From positions 1 through 64,000 of the forward strand of contig JAHHHT010000002.1 in the NCBI GenBank assembly GCA_019359235.1: a stretch of DNA of 64,000 nt. Reading direction: 5' to 3'. This DNA comes from Oscillatoria princeps RMCB-10 (GTDB taxonomy: Bacteria > Cyanobacteriota > Cyanobacteriia > Cyanobacteriales > Oscillatoriaceae). Made by a program: the position numbers and the translations under genes. Within the stretch, counting starts at the first letter, position 1. Each line of letters opens with the position of its first letter. Positions 57,594-64,000 of this stretch are shown piece after piece. The notes under the pieces were generated by a model. The model saw only the letters and a list, made by a program, of their open reading frames with translations. It made no database searches and was not told where the DNA came from.

Positions 57594-58602
57594 CTAAAAG
57601 TGAGTGCATTTTAACTGGTAGCATTTCTCGGCCAGTTCGACAAGCTGGACATATCCCCAAGTGCCCCGGTCGGTGAGCTGGCTGGCCAGTTCCGAGGGAA
57701 TGGCGTCCAGTCCCAGGTAGGCACCGCTGATGGCACCGGCCAAAAGCGGCGGTGGTGTCGGTGTCCCCACCGGCGGCGATGGCGGTGCAGACGGTTTCCC
57801 AGTAGTCTGCCGGTGTGCGGAGGAAGGAATACAGGCTCCACAAGACGCTGCCGACGACAAAGGGCGATATTCCGTCCCACTCTGACTCAGACTCAGGAGG
57901 GGTGCCGGCTATGGAAATGAAGGGAAAAGCTTCTTCTGGCGGCAAGGGCACCCACTGTATTAATTCTTGCAGACAGTCAGCGAAGGAGGGCTCAATCTGC
58001 CGCGCCCACTCACTCAGCTGGGAGAGGAAGGGCTGGGGGCTGACTGTTTCGCCGCGAAGGGCGATGGCGACGGCACCGGCAATGGCGACTGCGCCGGCGG
58101 AGCTGCGGGGGTCTTGATGGGTAATTCTACCTTGGTCGTGTGCGGCTTGAATCAGCTGCTGGGGGCTATCGTAGAAGAGCAAGCCAATTGGGCCGGCTCG
58201 CATGGCGCTGCCGTTGCCGGCTTTTGGGGCAGGGGTGCCGGCTTCCTGCCAGGGCACCCCCTGTGCCAGTCGCAGTGCCGCTTGTTCTGTGGCCCTGCCG
58301 CGCCCGACGATGCGGTCTTCTGCGAAAATGGCTGCGATGCGGCGGGCGTAGTCGCTGGGGTCAAACCGGCCACAGGCGAGATAGCTTTCCAGGAGCTCTC
58401 GCGCCAGCTGGGAGTCGTCCGTGTACTGGCCAAAGGGGAACGGGAAGCGGTCGCGGTCTTTTGGCTGCTTGATTTTGAGTTCGTAGTTGACGTAATTTTG
58501 GCAGGCGTAGGGGGGATAGCCTTCTACGCGACAGCCGGCAGCATCGCCGAGGCACTGGCCAATCAGGCTGCCGGTGAATTGTTCTTGACGCGGTAATGTC
58601 AT
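57594..58602 (-). pseudogene. ADP-ribosylglycohydrolase with a frameshift near the C-terminus
   Basis: The family removes ADP-ribose from proteins or small molecules using two metal ions. Metal-binding motifs are present on both sides: GQCLGDAAGCRVEGYP, FGQYTDDSQLARELL and AIAAGGDTDTTAA. Right after the last motif the frame shifts. In the starting frame the protein runs on with unrelated sequence to 57553, into the DUF751 gene. In the next frame the expected continuation is found: LAGAISGAYLGLDAIPSELA and LTDRGTWGYVQLVELAEKCY, ending at 57594. Removing one base from the run of four T (57742-57745 on the reverse strand) restores a 335-codon gene. The change could be real, a sequencing error, or slippage. 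Start ATG 58602. Confidence 0.85.
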
Positions 58603-58644
58603 TGGTTTATAATTGGATGTTTGACGGTTTCACCGGCAGCTTTA

Positions 58645-58775
58645 GAGCTGATTTATAAAGTACATATTAAATGCCAGTCAGCGCCCAGTGGGGAAAAGAT
58701 CCCCCCCTACCCCCCCTTAAAAAGGGGGGGGACTCTTAAGCCCCCCTTTTTAAGGGGGGTTGGGGGGATCTAAGC
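58645..58775. repeat. Dispersed repeat, uninterrupted copy of the element at 47.4 kb
   Basis: GAGCTGATTTATAAAGTACATATTAAATGCC (58645-58675, given here only as landmarks GAGCTGATTTATAAAG and ATGCCAGTCAGCGCCC) continues to GGGAAAAGATCCCCCC and a large C/G fold-back ending near GGGGGGATCTAAG (58763-58775). The copy at 47355-47530 has the same parts but is split by a 100-base element. Confidence 0.78.
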
Positions 58776-58832
58776 GTACTCCACGCAAGTGAAAACTGCT
58801 CTTATCCGCCAACATCGCACTTTTTAGAATAA

Positions 58833-59660
58833 ATGTCCACCGGCACCTTACAGACAGTCCCTCCCCGTCCGTTTCTGAAGTGGGCGGGGGGCAAGAGTCA
58901 GCTGATTCCACAATACCAGCCCTATTTTAGCACAGATTGCAGAAATTACTACGAGCCTTTTTTGGGCGGGGGCGCTGTGTTTTTTCATGTGAAGCCGGCG
59001 CAAGCTGTCTTGACAGATGTTAATCCAGAGTTGATTAATGCCTATTGCTGTGTGCGGGATAAGGTTGAGCCGGTGATTGCCTTGCTGGAAAAGCACCAGC
59101 TGAGGCACTGTAAGGAGTATTACTATCAGGTGCGCTCTCGTGCCGGCGGAGAGGATGTGGAAAGGGCGGCTCGGCTGATTTATCTGAATAAGACGTGTTT
59201 TAACGGGCTTTATCGGGAGAATTCTAAGGGGCAGTTTAATGTGCCGGTGGGGAGATATAAAAATCCGACTGTCTGCAATGCGGATTTGCTCCGTTCTGTT
59301 TCGGCGGCGCTCCAGCCGGCAACGGTTGATGTCAGGCCATTTGAGGCGGTTCTGGATTGGGCTAAAGGGAGCGAAGATTGGGTTTACTTTGACCCGCCGT
59401 ATTACCCGGTAAGCGCTACGAGCAATTTTACGGGATACAGCCGGTATGAGTTTAAGGAGGCTGAGCAAGTTAAACTCATGGATGTGTTTGCATCTCTTGC
59501 CGGCAGGGGGGTGAGGGTGATGCTGTCTAATTCGGACTGTCCTTTTATTCGAGAGCTTTACAGGGATTTTAATATTCACGCGATATTAGCGGCGAGGGCG
59601 ATTAATTCTAATGGGAAGAAGCGGGGGAAGGTTGCTGAGGTGCTAGTAACCTCTTATTAG
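58833..59660 (+). CDS. Dam-type DNA adenine methyltransferase (GATC)
   Basis: This N6-adenine methyltransferase of the D12 class shows the class order of motifs: FLKWAGGKSQLIPQY (SAM binding), YYEPFLGGGAVFFH (motif I), the LNKTCFNGLYRENSKGQFN stretch, and the catalytic DPPY in WVYFDPPYYPVS. Length 275 is normal. No restriction gene is near, so it is probably an orphan Dam-like enzyme, as conserved in filamentous cyanobacteria for GATC sites; those lie at the centre of the abundant GCGATCGC octamer. Specificity for GATC is inferred from the family, not shown here. ATG 58833 is the first start. Confidence 0.92.
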   Translation: MSTGTLQTVPPRPFLKWAGGKSQLIPQYQPYFSTDCRNYYEPFLGGGAVFFHVKPAQAVLTDVNPELINAYCCVRDKVEPVIALLEKHQLRHCKEYYYQVRSRAGGEDVERAARLIYLNKTCFNGLYRENSKGQFNVPVGRYKNPTVCNADLLRSVSAALQPATVDVRPFEAVLDWAKGSEDWVYFDPPYYPVSATSNFTGYSRYEFKEAEQVKLMDVFASLAGRGVRVMLSNSDCPFIRELYRDFNIHAILAARAINSNGKKRGKVAEVLVTSY

Positions 59661-59977
59661 AGATGGCTGTTAAGCTTTTAGGCTTTTAATCTTCCTATCT
59701 GCCCAAAGGAGGCAGAGCCTCCAGGACGGCGTTCCCAGGCTCCGCCTGGGAGCGAGGGATAGAGATGTAAGCGTGCAAATTCAAGGCGTGCTGGTGGGTG
59801 TGACAGCCAAATCACCGCCCGAGAGAGCGAGACAATTTTGCTAGATGAACTTTTCCGAGCTGTGCTAGAATAAATGACAGCCGGCAGACTGTCAATTTGA
59901 GCGCTAGCCAACGGCGCTCCCATGAGTGAATCATTCCCAGCCCAGCACCAGCTAGAACACAATCGGAGGATGGAGGG
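59661..59977. other. Spacer with Cys-rich-free hairpin repeat
   Basis: About 320 bases. CGTTCCCAGGCTCCGCCTGGGA (about 59729-59750, quoted only as a hairpin with TCCCAGGC and GCCTGGGA arms) matches the repeats at 9.4 and 43.75 kb. The leader of the next gene has GGAGG seven bases before its ATG. Confidence 0.5.
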
Positions 59978-60319
59978 ATGCAACTAGAAGATTACTTCAA
60001 CTTTATCGCCCCTAATGACATTCGCCTTAAAGGGTCACGCATCGGCATTGAAACTGTCCTGTATGAGTACATCTATCGCGCCCGTACCGCCGAGGAAATT
60101 GCGAGCCTCTTCACTCCCCTCACTTTAGAGCAAGTCTACGCCACAATTCTCTATTACCTGCATGAGAAAGAAAAAGTCAGCAAGTATATGGCAGACTGGC
60201 TGGAATATTGCCTTAAAGGCGAGCGAGAGCAGGATGAAAATCCGCCTGCGTTTGTGGTGAGACTCCGGGAGTTGAAAGCCAAGCGAGAAGAAGCTAAACG
60301 GATTCTAAATGAAGGTTAA
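59978..60319 (+). CDS. DUF433 family protein, probable antitoxin
   Basis: DUF433 proteins have a winged-helix-like fold and often act as antitoxins (VapB45-like) to PIN-like partners. The pattern is clear: DIRLKGSRIGIETVLYEYI, then ARTAEEIASLFTPLTLEQVY and ATILYYLHEKEKVSKYM. The C-terminal 30 residues are charged and may bind the toxin. Length 113. The ATG at 59978 is preceded by GGAGGATGGAGGG. It overlaps the next gene by 11 bases (60309-60319), so translation is coupled. Confidence 0.9.
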   Translation: MQLEDYFNFIAPNDIRLKGSRIGIETVLYEYIYRARTAEEIASLFTPLTLEQVYATILYYLHEKEKVSKYMADWLEYCLKGEREQDENPPAFVVRLRELKAKREEAKRILNEG

Positions 60320-60671
60320 ATACTTACTGGATGAAAATGTACTCCCTCTGTATCGAGATCAGCTGCGGCGTCTTCAACCCGATTTAACAGTTTGGATGGT
60401 GGGAGAGCCTGGAGTTCCTGCAAAAAGTACCAAAGACCCTGAAATCCTGTGCTGGTGTGAGCTAAACAAGTTTATTATAGTGACTAACAATCGCAGCTCA
60501 ATGCCTGTACATTTGAGTGACCATCTCGCCGCCGGTCGCCACATACCAGGGATTTTTGTACTCCGCCCCAGAGCCGAAATCGGGCAAGTTATTGATGACC
60601 TAATTCTGATTGCGCTGGCTGCTAACGAGAATGAGTATCAAGACCGAATTGTTCACATCCCTCTAGCCTAA
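60309..60671 (+). CDS. DUF5615 PIN-like toxin candidate
   Basis: DUF5615 (Mut7-C/VapC45-like) proteins share the PIN nuclease fold. The N-terminal YLLDENVLPLYRDQLRRL carries the first acidic residues; STKDPEILCWCELNKFIIVT carries a second Asp; the next motif reads VTNNRSSMPVHLSDHLA, where many PIN-like proteins have TxDRD. So one usual acidic residue is Asn here, and nuclease activity is uncertain. Length 120. It overlaps the DUF433 gene and was surely co-inherited with it. Toxicity and RNA cleavage are inferred from the family. Confidence 0.88.
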   Translation: MKVKYLLDENVLPLYRDQLRRLQPDLTVWMVGEPGVPAKSTKDPEILCWCELNKFIIVTNNRSSMPVHLSDHLAAGRHIPGIFVLRPRAEIGQVIDDLILIALAANENEYQDRIVHIPLA

Positions 60672-61295
60672 TGCGGGTGTTTGTAAAGAAAAATTGAAGG
60701 CCATAGAAACCGGCTTTCTTGTGGCCGAGAGGGGGGACAAGAGCGCGTGGGAGAACCTCACCCCCTAACCCTTTCTCCGTTGGCTAAGAGAGTAGGGTGC
60801 GTTCCGCTTTGCGGAACGCACCCTACTGATGTTCTGTTGAATTACAGATTGCCAACAGTAAGCGGGGCTCGGGAATCTGAAGGGGGTGCGGGTGGGAGGC
60901 ACCCATCCGGTAGTGATGGCCATGTAGGGTGGGGTGTGCCGGTGGAATGGGAGTATCCCCATGTATGTAAATAGGCTGTTGCGGTGCGTGCGCAGAGCGC
61001 ACGCACCCTACTTGGCAGGATTTCCCACCTCGCCGCCGGGGTTTTTCAAGGTGGCTGTCACCGGCTTTTTCGCTGACTTTCTTAAAAAATACAGTAATTT
61101 GACCGGTTTACCGTAGATTATAGCTACCATAATTTTACGGCTCAACCAGCCAGCGGGGCTGTCCACCCAACCGAGAGTGCCATCCCGGTTGGGTGAAGCG
61201 CCGGTGAGAGCCGGTATGAACCTCCCCCACCGCTGTACTGTTATGCAGGAACTCGACCCGTTCTGACACTAGGAAATTTAAAGGCAGGAGTTGCT
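60672..61295. other. Spacer with two dispersed hairpins
   Basis: Two perfect hairpins: GTAGGGTGCGTTCCGC with its complement (60792-60826), and GGTGCGTGCGC / GCGCACGCACC with a 3-base loop (60983-61007). An isolated GAAACCGGCTTTCTTG palindrome is at about 60707. The NIL-EAL gene has CAGGAG before its ATG. No gene supported. Confidence 0.6.
60792..60826. repeat. GTAGGGTGCGTT hairpin repeat
   Basis: A 16-bp perfect stem with 3-base loop, the same family as 43626-43660 (loop-side bases differ: CCGCttt versus CCCTctt). Compensatory change in the inner stem while pairing is kept suggests that the folded form matters for its spread or function. Confidence 0.75.
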
Positions 61296-62480
61296 ATGAG
61301 CGCAGCCATTCAAAATAATAGTAATCCCCCCAGATCGAGAATTAATTTGGAGTCTTTTTTCACGGAAACTCAAGCGGAACGCATGATTCCGAAGCGCCTG
61401 CGAGTTTGCATTCCTCAAGATTATTATCAAGAACCCGTGCTTTCACGGTTAACCTACGATTATGGAATCCTCGTCAATATCACCAGCGCTATGCTCGGCC
61501 CAAATACGGGCGGTCAGGGATGGTTCGATCTGGAACTGAGAGGCACTCCCCAGCAAATTTTAAATGGCCTTGTCTACCTGCAAGCGCTCGATCTAAAAAT
61601 TTGGCACATCTCCCACCCGGAGAGTGAGGAGGGAGATCAGCGGGGCGCGTCGCACCTCAGCGGGCTGAAGGCAAGCGCGGCTAAGAAGCCCGCTCAGGCT
61701 TGGGGCAGATCCGGATATTCAGAAAAAGAACTGCGGCGAGCTCTGAAAAAACAGGAGTTTCAGGTATATTACCAGCCGATTGTGTCTTTAGCCAGCGGTC
61801 GCATTGACGGGTTCGAGGCACTGGTGCGCTGGCTGCACCCCCAAGACGGTCTTGTAGCGCCGGCACAGTTTATACCGCTGGCGGAAAGCACGGGTCTAAT
61901 TATCCCGATTGAGGAATGGGTGATTGGGGAAGCCTGCCGCCAGCTGGGCTTTTGGCAGTCTCAATCTCCCACTTTGACCATGAGCGTGAATGTTTCTGGC
62001 CAACAGTTTTTGCACGCCAATTTAATTGGCATGATTGCAGAATTGATAGAGGAAAATGGCTTAGAAGCCAGCCGGTTGCAGCTGGAGATTACGGAAACGG
62101 CGATCGCTGCAAATACTGAACAGTCGGCTGCCAGGGCCAACCACCTGAAAGCTTTGGGGGTAGAGCTGGCTATTGACGATTTCGGCACCGGCTATTCCTC
62201 TTTGAGCCGTCTGTATAGCTTGCCGGTGGATGTGCTGAAAATTGACCGTTCTTTTGTCAGCCGAATGGAGTCTGATGCCAGAGGCTGGGAAATTGTCCAG
62301 ATGATGGTGAAATTGGCTCATCATCTGGGCCTAGAAGTGATTGCTGAGGGGATAGAAACGTCGCAACAGCTGGCCGCACTCAGGACGTTGGGATGTGAGT
62401 GCGGACAAGGTTATCTGTTTTCTAAGCCATTAGACAGGGAAGCCACTGGGGAAGCGCTGGCGGCACAGCTTCAGTGGTAA
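61296..62480 (+). CDS. NIL-EAL protein, putative cyclic-di-GMP phosphodiesterase
   Basis: The first ~115 residues contain a NIL domain (LRVCIPQDYYQEPVLSRL, then GILVNITSAMLG and GWFDLELRGTPQQI), a small ferredoxin-like ligand-binding fold best known from methionine ABC transporter ATPases. After a charged linker (~residues 120-150) an EAL domain fills ~155-390. Catalytic residues are present: GFEALVRWLHP, SVNVSGQQF, QLEITET, IDDFGTGYSSLS, KIDRSFVSR and AEGIET. It should therefore hydrolyse cyclic-di-GMP. No GGDEF or membrane part. CAGGAG lies before ATG 61296. The link between a NIL ligand (perhaps an amino acid) and EAL activity is inference. Confidence 0.9.
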   Translation: MSAAIQNNSNPPRSRINLESFFTETQAERMIPKRLRVCIPQDYYQEPVLSRLTYDYGILVNITSAMLGPNTGGQGWFDLELRGTPQQILNGLVYLQALDLKIWHISHPESEEGDQRGASHLSGLKASAAKKPAQAWGRSGYSEKELRRALKKQEFQVYYQPIVSLASGRIDGFEALVRWLHPQDGLVAPAQFIPLAESTGLIIPIEEWVIGEACRQLGFWQSQSPTLTMSVNVSGQQFLHANLIGMIAELIEENGLEASRLQLEITETAIAANTEQSAARANHLKALGVELAIDDFGTGYSSLSRLYSLPVDVLKIDRSFVSRMESDARGWEIVQMMVKLAHHLGLEVIAEGIETSQQLAALRTLGCECGQGYLFSKPLDREATGEALAAQLQW

Positions 62481-62493
62481 GGCCCAGCCCGCA

Positions 62494-62697
62494 TCAGACC
62501 TGCGAGTTATCTAAAAAATGCTGGTTTGACTGCGCCTCCGATCTGCGAAACCGCCACACAACTAAATAATTGCTTGGATGCTGGTTGAAGAGAGCTTTGG
62601 ATTCCCGACCGGCGCAATCAATGAGACTAAACGCTTCTTGGTCGCTAAAAAAACGAGAGCGCCGGTGAAACCAGGGTGTTGGATCGACACAGTTCAT
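62494..62697 (-). CDS. Small protein of unknown function downstream of the dioxygenase gene
   Basis: A 67-codon frame from ATG 62697 has a good ribosome binding site (GGAGG six bases upstream), which is the main evidence that it is a gene. The longer frame from 62754 lacks this. The product is basic, with PTPWFHRRSRFFSDQEAFSL and NYLVVWRFRRSEAQ, two cysteines, and no membrane helix or recognised domain. It begins 53 bases after the stop of the cysteine-dioxygenase-like gene on the same strand, so the two may form an operon. Confidence 0.5.
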   Translation of the reverse strand: MNCVDPTPWFHRRSRFFSDQEAFSLIDCAGRESKALFNQHPSNYLVVWRFRRSEAQSNQHFLDNSQV

Positions 62698-62750
62698 GTG
62701 AGCCTCCGTATTTAAAAAGTTTCCACCCCTTTGAGTGGAGTCAAGCAAGG

Positions 62751-63314
62751 TCAAGCAAAGTCATCTTCGAGGGTGTAACGCAGCGCTACTGGCTCGATCT
62801 GACCGGTGTAAGAATTGTAAACAGTGATGTTTCTCAAGGGGGGCGCGTATACATGAAGTGTGACGAGTCTTTGCTCCGTCATGTTAGCTAGCTGGTGGAT
62901 ATCGTTGCGATCAACCAGGGAGAATTCGTTTTCGCCCAGCTGCTGTTCCATCTGGAGTTCCAGCAGCGCTCGCCCTGGCACCGGTCGGTCGCGCACTTGG
63001 AACAGCCGCGCGGTGAGCGTTCCGCTGCAAACGCGGGTGACGTTGAGCGAACCGGCATGGTCGTGGATTGTCGTCATTTGCCCGGGAAGCCAGCACAAAA
63101 CCAGCATGTCAAACCGGGATGTCCGGCACAGGAGATTGCGCGTATAGCCGGCGTTGCAGAAGTGTATGTGCGGTGTCAGCAGGAAGCTGTTGACTTCGAG
63201 CCGCATCACCAAGTTTTTAAGCTGATCGAGTGGGAGATGTCGCGGCGAAATGCGCATCAGCTCGATAATGAAGTCGTCGATCCCGAGTCGGTTGGTTAAA
63301 GAGTTTGCGGACAT
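62751..63314 (-). CDS. Cysteine dioxygenase type I-like cupin protein
   Basis: Cysteine dioxygenase oxidises L-cysteine to cysteine sulfinate with non-haem iron. The cupin metal site is visible in CWLPGQMTTIHDHAGS (two His) with a later His in VDRNDIHQLANM, and the SRFDMLVLCW strand before it is typical. The substrate-binding pattern at the C-terminus (LVTLHVYAPPLRNITVYN) also fits. I choose ATG 63314 (GGGTGG upstream, 187 residues); ATG 63344 is also in frame. Related enzymes act on other thiols, such as 3-mercaptopropionate, so the substrate is uncertain. Confidence 0.85.
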   Translation of the reverse strand: MSANSLTNRLGIDDFIIELMRISPRHLPLDQLKNLVMRLEVNSFLLTPHIHFCNAGYTRNLLCRTSRFDMLVLCWLPGQMTTIHDHAGSLNVTRVCSGTLTARLFQVRDRPVPGRALLELQMEQQLGENEFSLVDRNDIHQLANMTEQRLVTLHVYAPPLRNITVYNSYTGQIEPVALRYTLEDDFA

Positions 63315-63383
63315 ACCACCCGCATATTTATGAATAGAGAGCATTAGCTTCAAGCCGTTATGGTTCTTTGAACAGCGGCGCAC

Positions 63384-63724
63384 TCAGGTAGTGTTCCCTT
63401 CAGCTCCGCCTCTGGCCCTTACTTAATCTACGGTAAGTCGATTGAGATACCGTAGATTAACAGTCTGATTTTTACTGTAGCACAGCCAGCTCTAGAAAGC
63501 AAGTTTTTTTCAGAGGGTTTGTTTTTCACAGATGGCTGTGAGATAATTGTGAGGGGAGAGGACAGCGGTAGGGGTGGCCATTGCCGCAATCGAGGGCCCC
63601 TATTGAGGAAAGTTGCCGGCGTGGTGGTTATGCCGGTCAAGAAATCTGAGAAACCGGGTTTCTTCTGGCGTCAGAGAAACCCGGTTTCTTCCCCTGAATT
63701 TTTAATACAAAACCGGCGTGCTGG
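63384..63724. other. Spacer with AGAAACC palindrome pair
   Basis: The GAGAAACCGGGTTTCTTC / GAGAAACCCGGTTTCTTC pair (about 63648-63690) lies just beyond the metallophosphatase stop codon and may terminate it. A TACGGTAAGTC / GATACCGTAGATTAA fold-back is near 63430-63460. No gene. Confidence 0.6.
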
Positions 63725-64000
63725 TTATGCCGGCTGCAATTGAATCACCCCCTGGTCAAAAATTTCATTGTCCGCATCAATCGCAGTCATCAAAATATGA
63801 CCGGCATACACATCCAGCGCGGCAAAACTCAACTGGCTGGCGGAACGCGCCGTTACTTCCGAATGCCCCACCGGCCTGAGATCGGCACCGGCACCGCAAG
63901 TCAGGTATGTCGTGCCATTAATAGAGCGCGTGCGTTCATAATTGTGGTCGTGACCATTTATATACAGACGCACGCCGTATTTTTGAAAAAGCGGTGCCAA
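63725..64000 (-). CDS. Metallophosphoesterase, purple acid phosphatase-like (C-terminal part only)
   Basis: The frame enters from the right edge, so only the last 91 residues are seen. YINGHDHNYERT is the GHDHxYER motif of purple acid phosphatases and relatives, where the histidines bind the second metal ion; TTYLTCGAGADL follows, as usual in the family. The tail (DADNEIFDQGVIQLQPA) ends the protein. Such enzymes release phosphate from organic phosphates outside the cell; the signal peptide and first motifs would lie beyond the window. Confidence 0.88.
   Translation of the reverse strand: MAPLFQKYGVRLYINGHDHNYERTRSINGTTYLTCGAGADLRPVGHSEVTARSASQLSFAALDVYAGHILMTAIDADNEIFDQGVIQLQPA

Noticed and set aside
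58848-59579. 243-codon reverse frame
   Set aside because: Antisense to the adenine methyltransferase gene.

Overview
The window looks like chromosomal DNA of a filamentous, non-marine cyanobacterium, probably Oscillatoriales/Microcoleus-like. Support comes from cyanobacterial housekeeping genes (rnpB, DUF751/Ycf33 next to rbfA, cbiD followed by guaA, DUF4327, an RTX/Calx-beta protein, orthocaspase and CHAT proteins), at least nine copies of the cyanobacterial octamer GCGATCGC, an orphan Dam-type methylase that would act on its GATC core, and intergenic regions packed with short palindromic repeats. The genus is inference; the phylum is close to certain. I saw no tRNA, rRNA, prophage or CRISPR array.

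Layout. 1-7 kb (mostly reverse strand): an anti-sigma factor with tandem copies of its regulatory domain, its ECF sigma factor, moaE, pyrB, and an mgtE magnesium transporter split by an IS607-type element whose tnpA and tnpB each carry one stop codon. 7-13 kb: 3-methyladenine glycosylase, a tiny membrane protein, a Uma2 protein and a large exported TPR-CHAT protease. 13-18 kb: a divergent small antitoxin-like gene, a Tat-exported caspase-like protein with DUF4384, and corA, a second and intact magnesium transporter. 18-24 kb: rnpB, rnc, a 210-bp tandem repeat block, an oxidoreductase and a sensor histidine kinase. 24-33 kb: a decayed ribD-like relic, a FemAB-like acyltransferase, a giant RTX/Calx-beta adhesin with a 15-bp minisatellite, an Hpt protein and a Cys-containing exported protein. 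33-43 kb: rpsD, moaA, a GAF/PAS/GGDEF/EAL enzyme, an array of 13 hairpins and a lipoprotein with two trypsin-like domains and about 14 TPRs. 43-54 kb: a 21-bp minisatellite, an MFS transporter, a candidate small RNA, a broken pentapeptide-repeat gene, cbiD, guaA, a cluster of three DnaA boxes, a CDF metal transporter and small conserved genes. 54-64 kb: DUF4327, nagZ-like GH3, rbfA, DUF751, a frameshifted ADP-ribosylglycohydrolase, the Dam-type methylase, a DUF433/DUF5615 toxin-antitoxin-like pair, a NIL-EAL protein, a cysteine-dioxygenase-like gene and the end of a metallophosphatase.

Themes. Three proteins (TPR-CHAT, caspase/DUF4384, double-trypsin TPR lipoprotein) look like an exported or envelope-associated protease set; the first two are divergent neighbours. 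Two enzymes act on cyclic di-GMP. Two molybdopterin genes (moaA, moaE) are far apart. Decay is frequent: IS607 stops, mgtE interruption, ribD relic, pentapeptide frameshift, glycohydrolase frameshift. Several small inverted-repeat elements can be defined by comparing copies inside the window, including one nested in another with an apparent target duplication.
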